A DNA stretch of 64,000 nt. Source: Lyophyllum atratum (Eukaryota > Basidiomycota > Agaricomycetes > Agaricales > Lyophyllaceae). The notes below the pieces were generated by a model that searched no databases, was not told where the DNA came from, and saw only the letters and a program-made list of their open reading frames with translations. Positions 1 to 8,618 of the stretch are shown in pieces. Where the stretch lies: assembly GCA_014905825.1 (NCBI GenBank), contig JACGCN010000011.1, positions 620,001 through 684,000 of the forward strand. The letters are read 5' to 3'. How positions within the stretch are numbered: the first letter of the stretch is position 1; every line of letters starts with the position of its first letter. Position numbers and translations under genes: made by a program.

Positions 1-2
1 CT

Positions 3-3000
3 CGTTTCTTTGATTTCATGGTGAAGCAGTTCATCAAGCACGTCTTGGGTTTTGGTACTGACCATGACGGAATATACGGTGATACTTCAGCATATTACGG
101 GACGGTAGAGCAACAAGGACGTCTTACTTTGCATCTCCACCTTCTCCTGTGGATCAGGAATGGTTTGACGCCTGAGGAAGCACGTAAGGCTATCATGGAT
201 CCCAGCTCACCTTTTCAGCAGCAACTTGTTCAATACTTAGAGGCCGCTCACCAAGGCGAATTCACTACTGGGACGATGGAGGATGTTGAGGCGGCGATCA
301 GCTTGGCGGCAGAAGACCCAAGCTATCAAAATCCGACTCTGACCCTACCCGAGGCACCCCCTGATATGTGCGAGACTTCATGTAGATCCTGTGAGCGCTG
401 TGCGTGTTTGGATTCTTGGTGGTGTCGCTTCAGGTTCACTGTAGACGACATATTGTTCCGGTCCAACGTCCACAGTTGCAGATCTACTATCAATCGTGAC
501 GGTTCTCAGAGTAAGAGCAAACAGTACGCCGGTTGCTTAGATAACAAGTGGGGTACTTGCCGTGGTCGGTTTCCACGCCCACTCTTCACAGAGACTGAAG
601 TAGATCCGGCAACTGGCTCTTTGCATATCAAGAAGTTAGAGGCATGGATGAATACGGTATCAGCTACTGTTACCTACCTCTTCCGTTGTAACACCGACGT
701 CACCAGCCTGCGGTCAGGAACTGCAATCAAGGGTGTAATGTACTACGTAACCAAATATGTCACAAAGACCTCGTTGAAGACTTGCGTTATATTCGAGACC
801 GTTCGATCGATTTTTCAGAAAAATACAGAGGTATTGGGTGGCTCCGCTCCGCGTCAGGAGAAAGCAAGAACACTTATGACCAAAATTGTGAATTCACTCA
901 CGACTAAGCTGGAGTTGGGCTCTCCGTTGATATGCCTATACCTTCTTGGTAACCCTGACCATTACAAGAGTCATAAGTTTCAGCATTTCTATTGGCAAAG
1001 CTTTGTTAACGAAGTTTTGGCAGCGTGGCCGGACCAGGAATACAAGCACACTAGTCTCCCTGAGCGGGTTGTACTAGTACATCGTAACGGGCGGGTCGTG
1101 GGGCTCTCACCAGTTTATGATTACATATTTCGTGCTCCTGAGCTCGAGCCCATGTGTCTGTACGACTGGGTATCCAGGTGTACACGAGTTAAAGGCCATA
1201 CTGAGAACCATGCTACTAATACTGATGGCCTTCAGGAAGCCGAGGACTATCAACTGGAACATGAGACCTCCTATCTTGCAGGTGGTGGTTCAGGCGCTAA
1301 AATTACTCGTACCGGCAGCACTATGCATAGGTTCCAGGCTGGACATCATCCATTGGCTACGACCCACAGCACCCTGTGTTTAGACGTCAAGAATGCTAGG
1401 GTACCCAATTTCACGGGTAAACCTTTGCCGCGCTCAGATAGAGGGGATCGGGAATATTACTGTGCAACGATGCTTACCTTCTTCAAGCCCTGGAGGACAG
1501 GTTTGGATCTAAGAACTAGTCAAAGCACCTGGGAAGACGCTTTCGCTGCGGAGCAGTTCACATCTCGACACCGGACTTTTATGAAAAACTTTAACATCCA
1601 GTACGAGTGCATAGATGCCCAAGACGATTTTCATGCACAAATGAAGAAGGGTAATACTCAACTGCCGAGCTGGATAGATGCCGAAAAGTCTTACCTAGCT
1701 GATTTTGAACAAGATGAGCACGTTCGCGATTTTACGTTTGACGAAGCTGCTGCTGATCAAGATCCGGGAGTTGATTCTTTTCTGACGGAGATTGGGAAGT
1801 CTCGTCGGTCAAGGAATACCGCCATGCAAGAAATGAGCGCCATCATGAGGAGTCTTGGTTGGCATACCGCGGAACCGACGCTGCTCCCAACAGATACTGA
1901 CTTGAAACCAGAGTCGCCATCTATCCATCAGCCTGGGAGTCAGTGGAAAGCGACTGTGATGAATGAAAGGGCTGTTATCCTCGACAAGCGGTTGAATGGT
2001 TTGCCTGAAAGTGCCAAGAGATCTCAGGAGCGGTATCCAGACCCAAATGTTGTCAATGTCGTTGATAAGTCTTACTTGGAGAAAAAATGCAGGTCTAAGG
2101 AGTGGTCGGCAGCTATTGAAAAGGTCGTAGCTGATTTCACCTTGAACAAAGACCAGCAGCGGGCATTCAGAATTGTCGCAAATCATGCTGCCAACCCCTC
2201 GTCGGAACCCCTCAAAATGTACATCGGAGGAATGGGAGGAACAGGTAAATCACAGGTGTTGACGGCCTTAAGTGCTTTCTTTGATGTTAGAAAAGAGTCC
2301 CACCGGTTTGTGGTCGTGGCCCCAACAGGTACCGCCGCATCCCTTCTCGGTGGATCGACTTACCACTACATGTTTGGTATATCTGACATGCATGAACAGA
2401 CTAATACTCAGCTGGCACAGGTCAAATCTCGACTGACTGGTGTGGATTATGTCTTCGTCGATGAAGTGTCGATGTTGTCCTGTCAAGACCTTTACAAAAT
2501 TAGTGCACGATTGGCTAAAGTGTTAGGTAAACCAGAAGTACCTTTCGGGGGGATGAATATGATCTTTGCTGGTGATTTTGCTCAACTTCCGCCAGCAATG
2601 GGCGGGGAACAAGTCTCGTTATATAGTCGCACTGTCGGAACACTGGGTGTTTCTTTGCGAGATCAAGAATCGGCCATTGGAAAAGCGCTCTGGCACCAAG
2701 TCACGACAGTGGTCATCTTACGGAAAAATGAACGCCAACAAAATGTTTCCCCAGCCGACATAAGTTTCAGGCGGGCGTTGGAGAACATGCGTTACAAGTC
2801 ATGTACGCCTGAAGACTTGGCCTTCTTGAGGTCAAGGATGTCGAGTGATTTGGCCGGTCGTTCGAGTATTGCTGAAGAAAGATTTCGTAACGTATCTGTT
2901 ATCACGTCGTTCAACGTCGACAAGGATGCAATCAATGTTCTGGGGTCTCAAAGGTTTGCTGAGGAAACTAACCAGCGGCTAGTTGATTTCTTTTCTGAAG

Positions 3001-4856
3001 ACCTAGTTACACCGCCAGAGGACCCAAAACCTCAGAGGCAAAGGAAGGTGGCAGGTAAGAGAGCAAGGGTCAAAAAACAATTGGTCGAAGTCAAGATGCA
3101 GAGGGCGCTATGGGATTCACCTGATGGTGCGAATACAAAGCTCATCCCAGCAAAACTATCGCTGTGTATTGGTCTTCCCGTTATGATCCGTCAGAATTCT
3201 GCAACCGAGTTGTGTATTACACGTGGGCAGGAGGGCTTTGTTCACTCATGGCAGTCCGCAACTGGGTCTCATGGACAAAATATACTGGATACCCTCTTTG
3301 TACGGTTGTCAAAGCCGCCCAAGCCTGTCAAAATACCTGGCTTGCCTCTGAATGTTATTCCGCTGACAAGAGCCTCAATTAACACTGTCTGCTATCTCCC
3401 AAATGATTCTCCTCTGAATGTTTCACGCTCGCAAGTTGAGGTCCTACCTAATTTTGCAATGACGGAATACGCCTCGCAGGGAAAAACACGTGAGTCCAAT
3501 GTGGTGCATGTCGCCAACAGCCGTTCTCACCACGCGATATACACTGCTCTTTCACGGGGAAAGACTGCACAAGGTACACTTCTTGTACAGGGATTCTCTG
3601 CAAATAAAATTACAGGTGGTGCGTCGGGTGCCTTGCGCCAAGAGTTCCGTGAACTTGAATTGCTCGACAATATAACGCAGCTGCGCTATGATGGAAAGTT
3701 GCCCAAAGGGATGCACGACGCAGACAGAAGAAATACGTTGATTGACTCCTTCCGGAAGTGCAAGGGCTTGGATTACATGCCAAGCACCATTAACCGCGCG
3801 GTACGCTGGGGGAAATCTGATCCATTCTTGGATTGGGTCGTCAAGGATGTTGAGTGGGAGATTCTAGGTAAGACAGCAAAGAAAAACCCCGACCCACCGA
3901 AAAACAACTTCGTCCCTGCGAGAGGTACAGAGCCGGGCACCGTCAAACGAAAGTCTAGCGATAATCTGTCAATTGACATGCCGAGTCGAAAGAAATCGAA
4001 GAATACACACAGTTCAGGTTCAGATAGCCGGATAGATGATAATGCACCTGTTGGGACACCGTGGAGAGATAACAGTTGTGCATATGATACAGTCGTTGTA
4101 ATGGTCCACCATATATGGCGGGTGATACCGCGAAACCAAGCAGGTGTCCTCTCGGATCTGAACCCAGAGTTTATGGGACCTCTTATTGCTGGCTTCGCTA
4201 ACTATACAGGCTCAGCACATGTCAGAAACCTTGAAAAGGTGCGGGATGAGTTGCGATATGCTCTCTTCCGTGCCGCACCCGCTGTCTTCCCATGGGGCCA
4301 GTATACAAGTGTGCACTCCATGCTCGATCAGCTGTTAGAGACTGCGGAGGATGTAATGACATCAGTGAGAATGTGCCCAGCGCACCATCCTGTCAACTCA
4401 GCCCCCAATTCACTATCAAATTGCCTTATTACACCTCTGCCTATGGCGGTGGACACGTCGCTCCAAGATTATGTACGGAATTTTCGTGTTAAAGTCTCGT
4501 CTTCCTGTGGCTCCTGCCGTAGGGAACTTGTCAGAACCTACAAATTTGTCGATGCACCGCCGGTGTTAGCATTTGACTTGACCAAAGGTGATATTACGTT
4601 TACCTTTGGACTGACAGTCCCTGTCACATTGCCTGCGCAAGGACCACACGAAGTCTCCTATAATCTTGCAGGGGTTGTTTACCACGGTGAGGGTCATTTT
4701 ACCTGCCGTGTGCTGTCCCCAGCTGCCATAGTCTGGTCGCATGATGGAATGGTCGCGGGTGGTGCAATGATTCGCGAAGGTCACATAGATGCTGTGGACC
4801 TTCGATCTCTCGGTACACGCAACGCTATAATTGCTGTGTACACACGTATGACTTGA
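3..4856 (+). CDS. Helitron Rep-helicase with C-terminal USP-like cysteine protease domain (5' partial)
   Basis: This is the Helitron transposase: HUH/Y2 rolling-circle endonuclease plus Pif1-type helicase. Numbering from the Met at 18: the HUH motif LHLHLLLW is near residue 39 and the catalytic tyrosine motif YYVTKYVTK near 242-250. The Pif1 Walker A is GGMGGTGKS (about 737), Walker B FVDEVSML, and the late helicase motif EYASQGKTRE. After the helicase and a basic linker, residues about 1345-1612 hold a separate domain. It has a Cys box NSCAYD (Cys near 1354), paired cysteines (a CP.HH motif and CGSC) that resemble a USP zinc finger, and a His box GEGHFTC (His near 1560) followed by WSHDG. 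That order fits a ubiquitin-specific protease-like fold (peptidase C19); the assignment is by motif only. The frame is uninterrupted for 4.8 kb, suggesting a recent copy. No introns are needed in the visible part. Confidence 0.9.
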   Translation, partial: RFFDFMVKQFIKHVLGFGTDHDGIYGDTSAYYGTVEQQGRLTLHLHLLLWIRNGLTPEEARKAIMDPSSPFQQQLVQYLEAAHQGEFTTGTMEDVEAAISLAAEDPSYQNPTLTLPEAPPDMCETSCRSCERCACLDSWWCRFRFTVDDILFRSNVHSCRSTINRDGSQSKSKQYAGCLDNKWGTCRGRFPRPLFTETEVDPATGSLHIKKLEAWMNTVSATVTYLFRCNTDVTSLRSGTAIKGVMYYVTKYVTKTSLKTCVIFETVRSIFQKNTEVLGGSAPRQEKARTLMTKIVNSLTTKLELGSPLICLYLLGNPDHYKSHKFQHFYWQSFVNEVLAAWPDQEYKHTSLPERVVLVHRNGRVVGLSPVYDYIFRAPELEPMCLYDWVSRCTRVKGHTENHATNTDGLQEAEDYQLEHETSYLAGGGSGAKITRTGSTMHRFQAGHHPLATTHSTLCLDVKNARVPNFTGKPLPRSDRGDREYYCATMLTFFKPWRTGLDLRTSQSTWEDAFAAEQFTSRHRTFMKNFNIQYECIDAQDDFHAQMKKGNTQLPSWIDAEKSYLADFEQDEHVRDFTFDEAAADQDPGVDSFLTEIGKSRRSRNTAMQEMSAIMRSLGWHTAEPTLLPTDTDLKPESPSIHQPGSQWKATVMNERAVILDKRLNGLPESAKRSQERYPDPNVVNVVDKSYLEKKCRSKEWSAAIEKVVADFTLNKDQQRAFRIVANHAANPSSEPLKMYIGGMGGTGKSQVLTALSAFFDVRKESHRFVVVAPTGTAASLLGGSTYHYMFGISDMHEQTNTQLAQVKSRLTGVDYVFVDEVSMLSCQDLYKISARLAKVLGKPEVPFGGMNMIFAGDFAQLPPAMGGEQVSLYSRTVGTLGVSLRDQESAIGKALWHQVTTVVILRKNERQQNVSPADISFRRALENMRYKSCTPEDLAFLRSRMSSDLAGRSSIAEERFRNVSVITSFNVDKDAINVLGSQRFAEETNQRLVDFFSEDLVTPPEDPKPQRQRKVAGKRARVKKQLVEVKMQRALWDSPDGANTKLIPAKLSLCIGLPVMIRQNSATELCITRGQEGFVHSWQSATGSHGQNILDTLFVRLSKPPKPVKIPGLPLNVIPLTRASINTVCYLPNDSPLNVSRSQVEVLPNFAMTEYASQGKTRESNVVHVANSRSHHAIYTALSRGKTAQGTLLVQGFSANKITGGASGALRQEFRELELLDNITQLRYDGKLPKGMHDADRRNTLIDSFRKCKGLDYMPSTINRAVRWGKSDPFLDWVVKDVEWEILGKTAKKNPDPPKNNFVPARGTEPGTVKRKSSDNLSIDMPSRKKSKNTHSSGSDSRIDDNAPVGTPWRDNSCAYDTVVVMVHHIWRVIPRNQAGVLSDLNPEFMGPLIAGFANYTGSAHVRNLEKVRDELRYALFRAAPAVFPWGQYTSVHSMLDQLLETAEDVMTSVRMCPAHHPVNSAPNSLSNCLITPLPMAVDTSLQDYVRNFRVKVSSSCGSCRRELVRTYKFVDAPPVLAFDLTKGDITFTFGLTVPVTLPAQGPHEVSYNLAGVVYHGEGHFTCRVLSPAAIVWSHDGMVAGGAMIREGHIDAVDLRSLGTRNAIIAVYTRMT

Positions 4857-4903
4857 TCGGGTGTGCAAATCTGTACGAACAGCACCCTGGCCCCCACACG
4901 GGA

Positions 4904-4931
4904 ATGAGTTACAGAAGTTTGAGGCCACTGT
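4904..4931 (+). repeat. 28-bp repeat, copy A (partner at 6576)
   Basis: A 28-nt string beginning ATGAGTTACAGAAG and ending GAGGCCACTGT lies just after the Helitron 1 stop. It recurs at 6576-6604 with one extra T. Flanking bases do not match well. It may be a fragment of a dispersed element or Helitron 3' sequence. Confidence 0.6.
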
Positions 4932-5251
4932 CACCGTACAGCCCAACTGCAATGAGATGTTTACTTGTTGTGATAAATGTCTCGTGTCATCACAAACAAT
5001 ATGAACGACGAACAAGTCAGTACCCCTTATCAGTGAAAAGTGAAAAGTGATGCCACGTCCCGGTAATCTACGATACAAAATCTGTCAAAAGGGGCGGATA
5101 CAGCCGGCGCAGGTGCTAATGGTGGCACACTCCGTACTCAGTCTTCCGTAGAGGGGAAAGCTGACCAGGGGATGAGGGGTAGATCACAACTTAGGCAGTC
5201 ATCCTGTCTGGCGTGCACGTGCCTCTTGAATTGCCCTGGGTCGTGTGAACT

Positions 5252-5303
5252 ATGACGTGGTTGAATGCGCAAAAGTTGGTTTTGCGCGTTCCAGACACGT
5301 CAT
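5252..5303. repeat. 52-nt hairpin H1 at the right side of Helitron 1
   Basis: The outer arms are ATGACGTG and CACGTCAT; the inner arms are TGCGCAAAA and TTTTGCGCG, separated by a 5-nt loop. It is followed by TTCCCAC after two bases. The same architecture and the same 52-nt length occur at 42637-42688 in the opposite orientation. A terminal or subterminal hairpin of the Helitron is the simplest reading. Confidence 0.75.
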
Positions 5304-5600
5304 GATTCCCACCCCTGCATGCTGTCAGTGCCAAAAAAAACATGAGAAGTTAGGAAGGCTTACCATGACGGTAGTAATAACCACAGCAGAGAAAAGCGTA
5401 ACCAGTGCACGAAGAGCCTAGACGTGAAGTTAGTAGCGAAGAGGTGAGAATATTAATGATAAAGAAATATGTGCGCTGATTTTGAGGTGGTGTAGGTGCG
5501 TCATATGAGAACAACCACAAGGTGTGCGGATGCCTCTGAGACGCCTTGGCACCACCCCGCAGCAATGGAGAAAAGAGAGAAATTGGAATTAGAATAACTC

Positions 5601-6181
5601 ACCAGCAGGGTCATCCGCGTTCGTCAGCCCTATTCTCGGATACCCCGATGTCCAGCACTGCAAGCGAATGTATGGTTCCCGCCCCAGGTACACGCCAACA
5701 GTGGCCCAAGAACTACAGCCTAGAATGCGCGCACCGACGGGAATATCGCCTGGGGCGACGACCTGGAGACGCGCAATAAGTACAACTATATGTAGACCAC
5801 GAAATATAAAGCTGACCTTGCCGACACCCAGCTCATAATTCGCCTGGCCCAAACGTGACAGTGCTGTCGCGAGATTGAGCTTTGGACTGGCCGGTGTTGG
5901 ATCGAAGACTGCGTCGCTCCTGGCGTGGGTGCTTGTCGCCGCTAACACCACCGCCGTTGCCTTCGTTGTTGGGCTTAAGGGTAGCGTTGAGCACGGCGTA
6001 GGAAGGTGTAGGTGGAAAGACATGTGTATTTTCTCTATTTAAAAAAGAATCAGGTCAACATAAACATCATTAGAAAACAGAACACGAGACACTCGCACCT
6101 CGAAAGGGTGCGTTGACTCGTTGCACAATATCCGCGTGATTTGGTGAAAGACGAAGCTAGAGTATCGCCACGTTGAGCCAT
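5601..6181 (-). pseudogene. Unrecognised minus-strand gene, probably a fragment
   Basis: Several exon-like stretches with good splice signals read on the minus strand. One is about 6181-6099, between TTGCAG and GTGCGAG. A second runs from about 6035, after AAATAG, to about 5820 (GTCAGC). A third runs from about 5765 to 5601, ending at GTGAGT. The peptide pieces include STWRYSSFVFHQITRILC and YPRIGLTNADDPAG. I do not recognise the family. Frames across the junctions are uncertain, and no convincing end exon is visible toward the Helitron. The gene may have been truncated by the Helitron insertion. Confidence 0.3.
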
Positions 6182-6575
6182 CTGCAAGAATAGTAATCAG
6201 CTCCCGGGCCAAAGTATTTGAAGCAGAGCTGGCGTGCAGGGGCAGTCATGATGAAAACACATACCTCGAGTTAGTCCCTCAGCAATTGTTGAGTAATAAA
6301 GAAGAAAATCTCTCTACACTGCGTTTGGGATGGCACACGTGCATCATTGAAGTGGCCGCAACTTATACGGATACCCCCATGCCTGGTACCATCCCACAGT
6401 GACACGTCTCGAAGGTGTTCAAGACGATGATTTGGGTCAGAACCCGTGTCAACCAAGGATATGAGCTGGCTTGTTTGGCTCTCTTTGCCATTGGTTTGAG
6501 TTGACGACCGGCACGGGACTCACCGAAACACAATGGGTTCATTGCGAGTCGGGGACTGGCGCGTGCGCCGCTACG

Positions 6576-6604
6576 ATGAGTTACAGAAGTTTTGAGGCCA
6601 CTGT
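6576..6604 (+). repeat. 28-bp repeat, copy B (partner at 4904)
   Basis: Matches 4904-4931 except for one inserted T. It lies upstream of the CHAT-domain gene. Everything else between 6182 and 6790 is unassigned: an open stretch at 6471-6812 has no recognisable homology. Confidence 0.6.
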
Positions 6605-6794
6605 TATTTGGCGCCTTCGGATACGAAGACTAGCTACAGCACGTATTGATGCTGATCACTCAGATCAGGCCCGTGGGATCATCGTGAGGCTAGGCCCTCG
6701 TGCGCAACGTCAACAACAAATAGGCCCGCGTTCAAGTTTCACCTCGATAGAACTCGGACCTGCCGTTCATCGGCCCACACAACCAAGTTGCCAT

Positions 6795-8216
6795 TCACTT
6801 TGGCAACTATGATTCTGCTGTTTCATTTCTTGAAAGAGGCCTCTCTATCACCCACCAGCAGTCTTTGGAGCTGAAAAGTGATGATGATGGTCTTTCACAT
6901 GCCTATCCTCAGGTGGCTGCAAGACTCAAGGATATTTCAGAGAAGCTGCTCCAGGTTGATCAGAAATCAAAAATAGGTGAAGACTCGGATTCACAGACTG
7001 GCTACCATACATTAGCTTTGGAGCGAAATAACTTGATTTCAGAGATCAGGTCCGATGATGGGTTCAAGGACTTTTTGAAGTCCCCATCATACAAGCATCT
7101 TTCATTGGCAGCAGCTTCTGGACCAGTGATCGTACTTAACTGCACGCAGACTTATTGTCATGCACTAGTTCTTCTGAAGCCAGATTTCCAACCACTATGT
7201 GTTCCTCTCCCTGGTGCCACTCCTCAGAAAGCTGCGGAATGGCTAGGAAAGCTACAGTCAGGTCTCCAGGCCAACAGAATTGCCACACGGTTTGGCAGGC
7301 CAAGGCAAGCAGGTGCACCTACCAATATAAATCATTTCCAGGATTTGCTTTCTGCATTATGGATATCAGTTGTCGAGCCAGTTTTTATATGTCTTCAAAA
7401 GGTATGTTTTCAAAGTCATAATTATCACATCACCATATGCTAAAGATCTATCATAATTAGAATGGCATCCATGGGGGCAGAATCTGGTGGTGTACAGCGG
7501 GGCCTTTTACCTCCCTACCAATCCACGCAGCAGCTGGGATTGACAGCCCATACATCCAGTCTTACACATCTACTCTCAGCGGACTCATACAAGTGAGAAA
7601 GCCCAGGCCTACCACTAGCCTCGATACCTTTACCGCTGTGGGTATAACAGAAGTCCCAGACCAGCCAAAGCTTTCATCAGTCAAAGCCGAGCTTGAAAGG
7701 ATGAAACTAGCTCTTGGCAACCACAAGCTAACCCAGCTCATCGATTCCGAAGGGTCCATCGAAAACGTTCTGATGCACATGCAAACCTCTTCCTGGCTCC
7801 ACCTCGCTTGCCATGGCCAACAGGATCCTACCAATCCCTTGAAAAGTGCCTTACTACTTGCTGATGGGAGACTTGAGCTAGGCAAGATCCTGAACACCCA
7901 TCTCCCCTCAGCCAAGTTCATCTTCCTCTCTGCGTGTGAGACTGCCATGGGGGATGCCAAGCTCGTTGATGAAGCCATGCATTTGGCAGGGGGATTTATC
8001 GCTGCTGGGTTTCAAGGGGCTATAGGAACTTTGTGGAGCATGAATGACTCTGATGGACCGGATGTTGCAGCAGCTGTGTATGCAAAGGTGTGTGAAGGGG
8101 GTGGGGAGCCAGATGTGATGTTGGCTGCGGAAGGGCTGCATCGTGCTGTTCAGGAGTTGAGGAGGAACGGAGCACCCTACCATCGCTGGGTTCCATTTGT
8201 TCACTTTGGGATTTGA
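6795..8216 (+). CDS. CHAT-domain (caspase HetF-associated) protein, N-terminally short
   Basis: CHAT domains are caspase-like cysteine peptidases, usually following long TPR arrays in fungi; proposed roles are in regulated proteolysis and cell death. Exon 1, open to 7401, begins with a TPR-like end (YDSAVSFLERGLSI) and the helical linker. The intron is 7402-7460 (GTATGT...ATTAG). Exon 2, 7461-8216, starts with the hallmark RIWWCTAGPFTSLPIHAA. The catalytic His is in HLACHG and the Cys in LSACETAMG; both are present. The C terminus is the usual WVPFVHFGI. Only about 430 residues are visible, against about 1000 for typical TPR-CHAT proteins. No start codon or further TPR exons could be assembled upstream, so the 5' part is missing, diverged, or in unrecognised exons. 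Confidence 0.85.
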
Positions 8217-8618
8217 CAGACACCAGTAACGATGGTGAGGTATGAATGGCTTGATCCCTTTCAATCGTGTCCAAGTCCAACATTCTGTCTGCAACAAGTA
8301 GTAAGACTAGTTTGAATAGCCGTCAATTGAACACACACATTATCAGAAAACATCTCTTCACCTAAGTATCCTTGTGAACGATATCTCCACCCACGTCAAG
8401 CATATATCCCTACGCCATCACCCGACACCATCAACAAGTCACTCTTCCACACCTGCGTCAATCCCACTCATGCCCCCTTCAAAAATACAAATTTACATTT
8501 AAAACACCTAAAAGAGTCCTCACAAGCCTCCTAATCAATAAATCAAGTCCCAATCCCACCTTCCAAACCCCCCCTCACCCCAATCCATCACCCCACCATA
8601 AACATACATCCCACACAC
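8217..8618. other. Convergent intergenic region
   Basis: This lies between the stop codons of the CHAT gene (+) and BRO1 (-). It is pyrimidine-rich with A/T tracts and shows no gene. Confidence 0.6.

Larger units (their letters stand above)
1..5312 (+). mobile_element. Helitron 1, 3' portion (5' end outside window)
   Basis: A rolling-circle DNA transposon entering from the left edge. Its Rep-helicase frame is open to base 3, so the 5' terminus and the N-terminal part of the transposase lie outside the window. The right boundary is inferred: a perfect-looking two-tier hairpin at 5252-5303 lies about 400 bp after the stop codon, where Helitron 3' hairpins are expected. I do not see a clean CTRR terminus immediately after it, so the exact end is uncertain. 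Confidence 0.75.

Noticed and set aside
4566..5078. Minus-strand frame across the end of Helitron 1
   Set aside because: Antisense to the USP-like domain; no recognisable protein.
5252..5303. Hairpin H1 as a bacterial-type terminator
   Set aside because: Eukaryotic context, no T run after the stem, and a partner hairpin near another Helitron.
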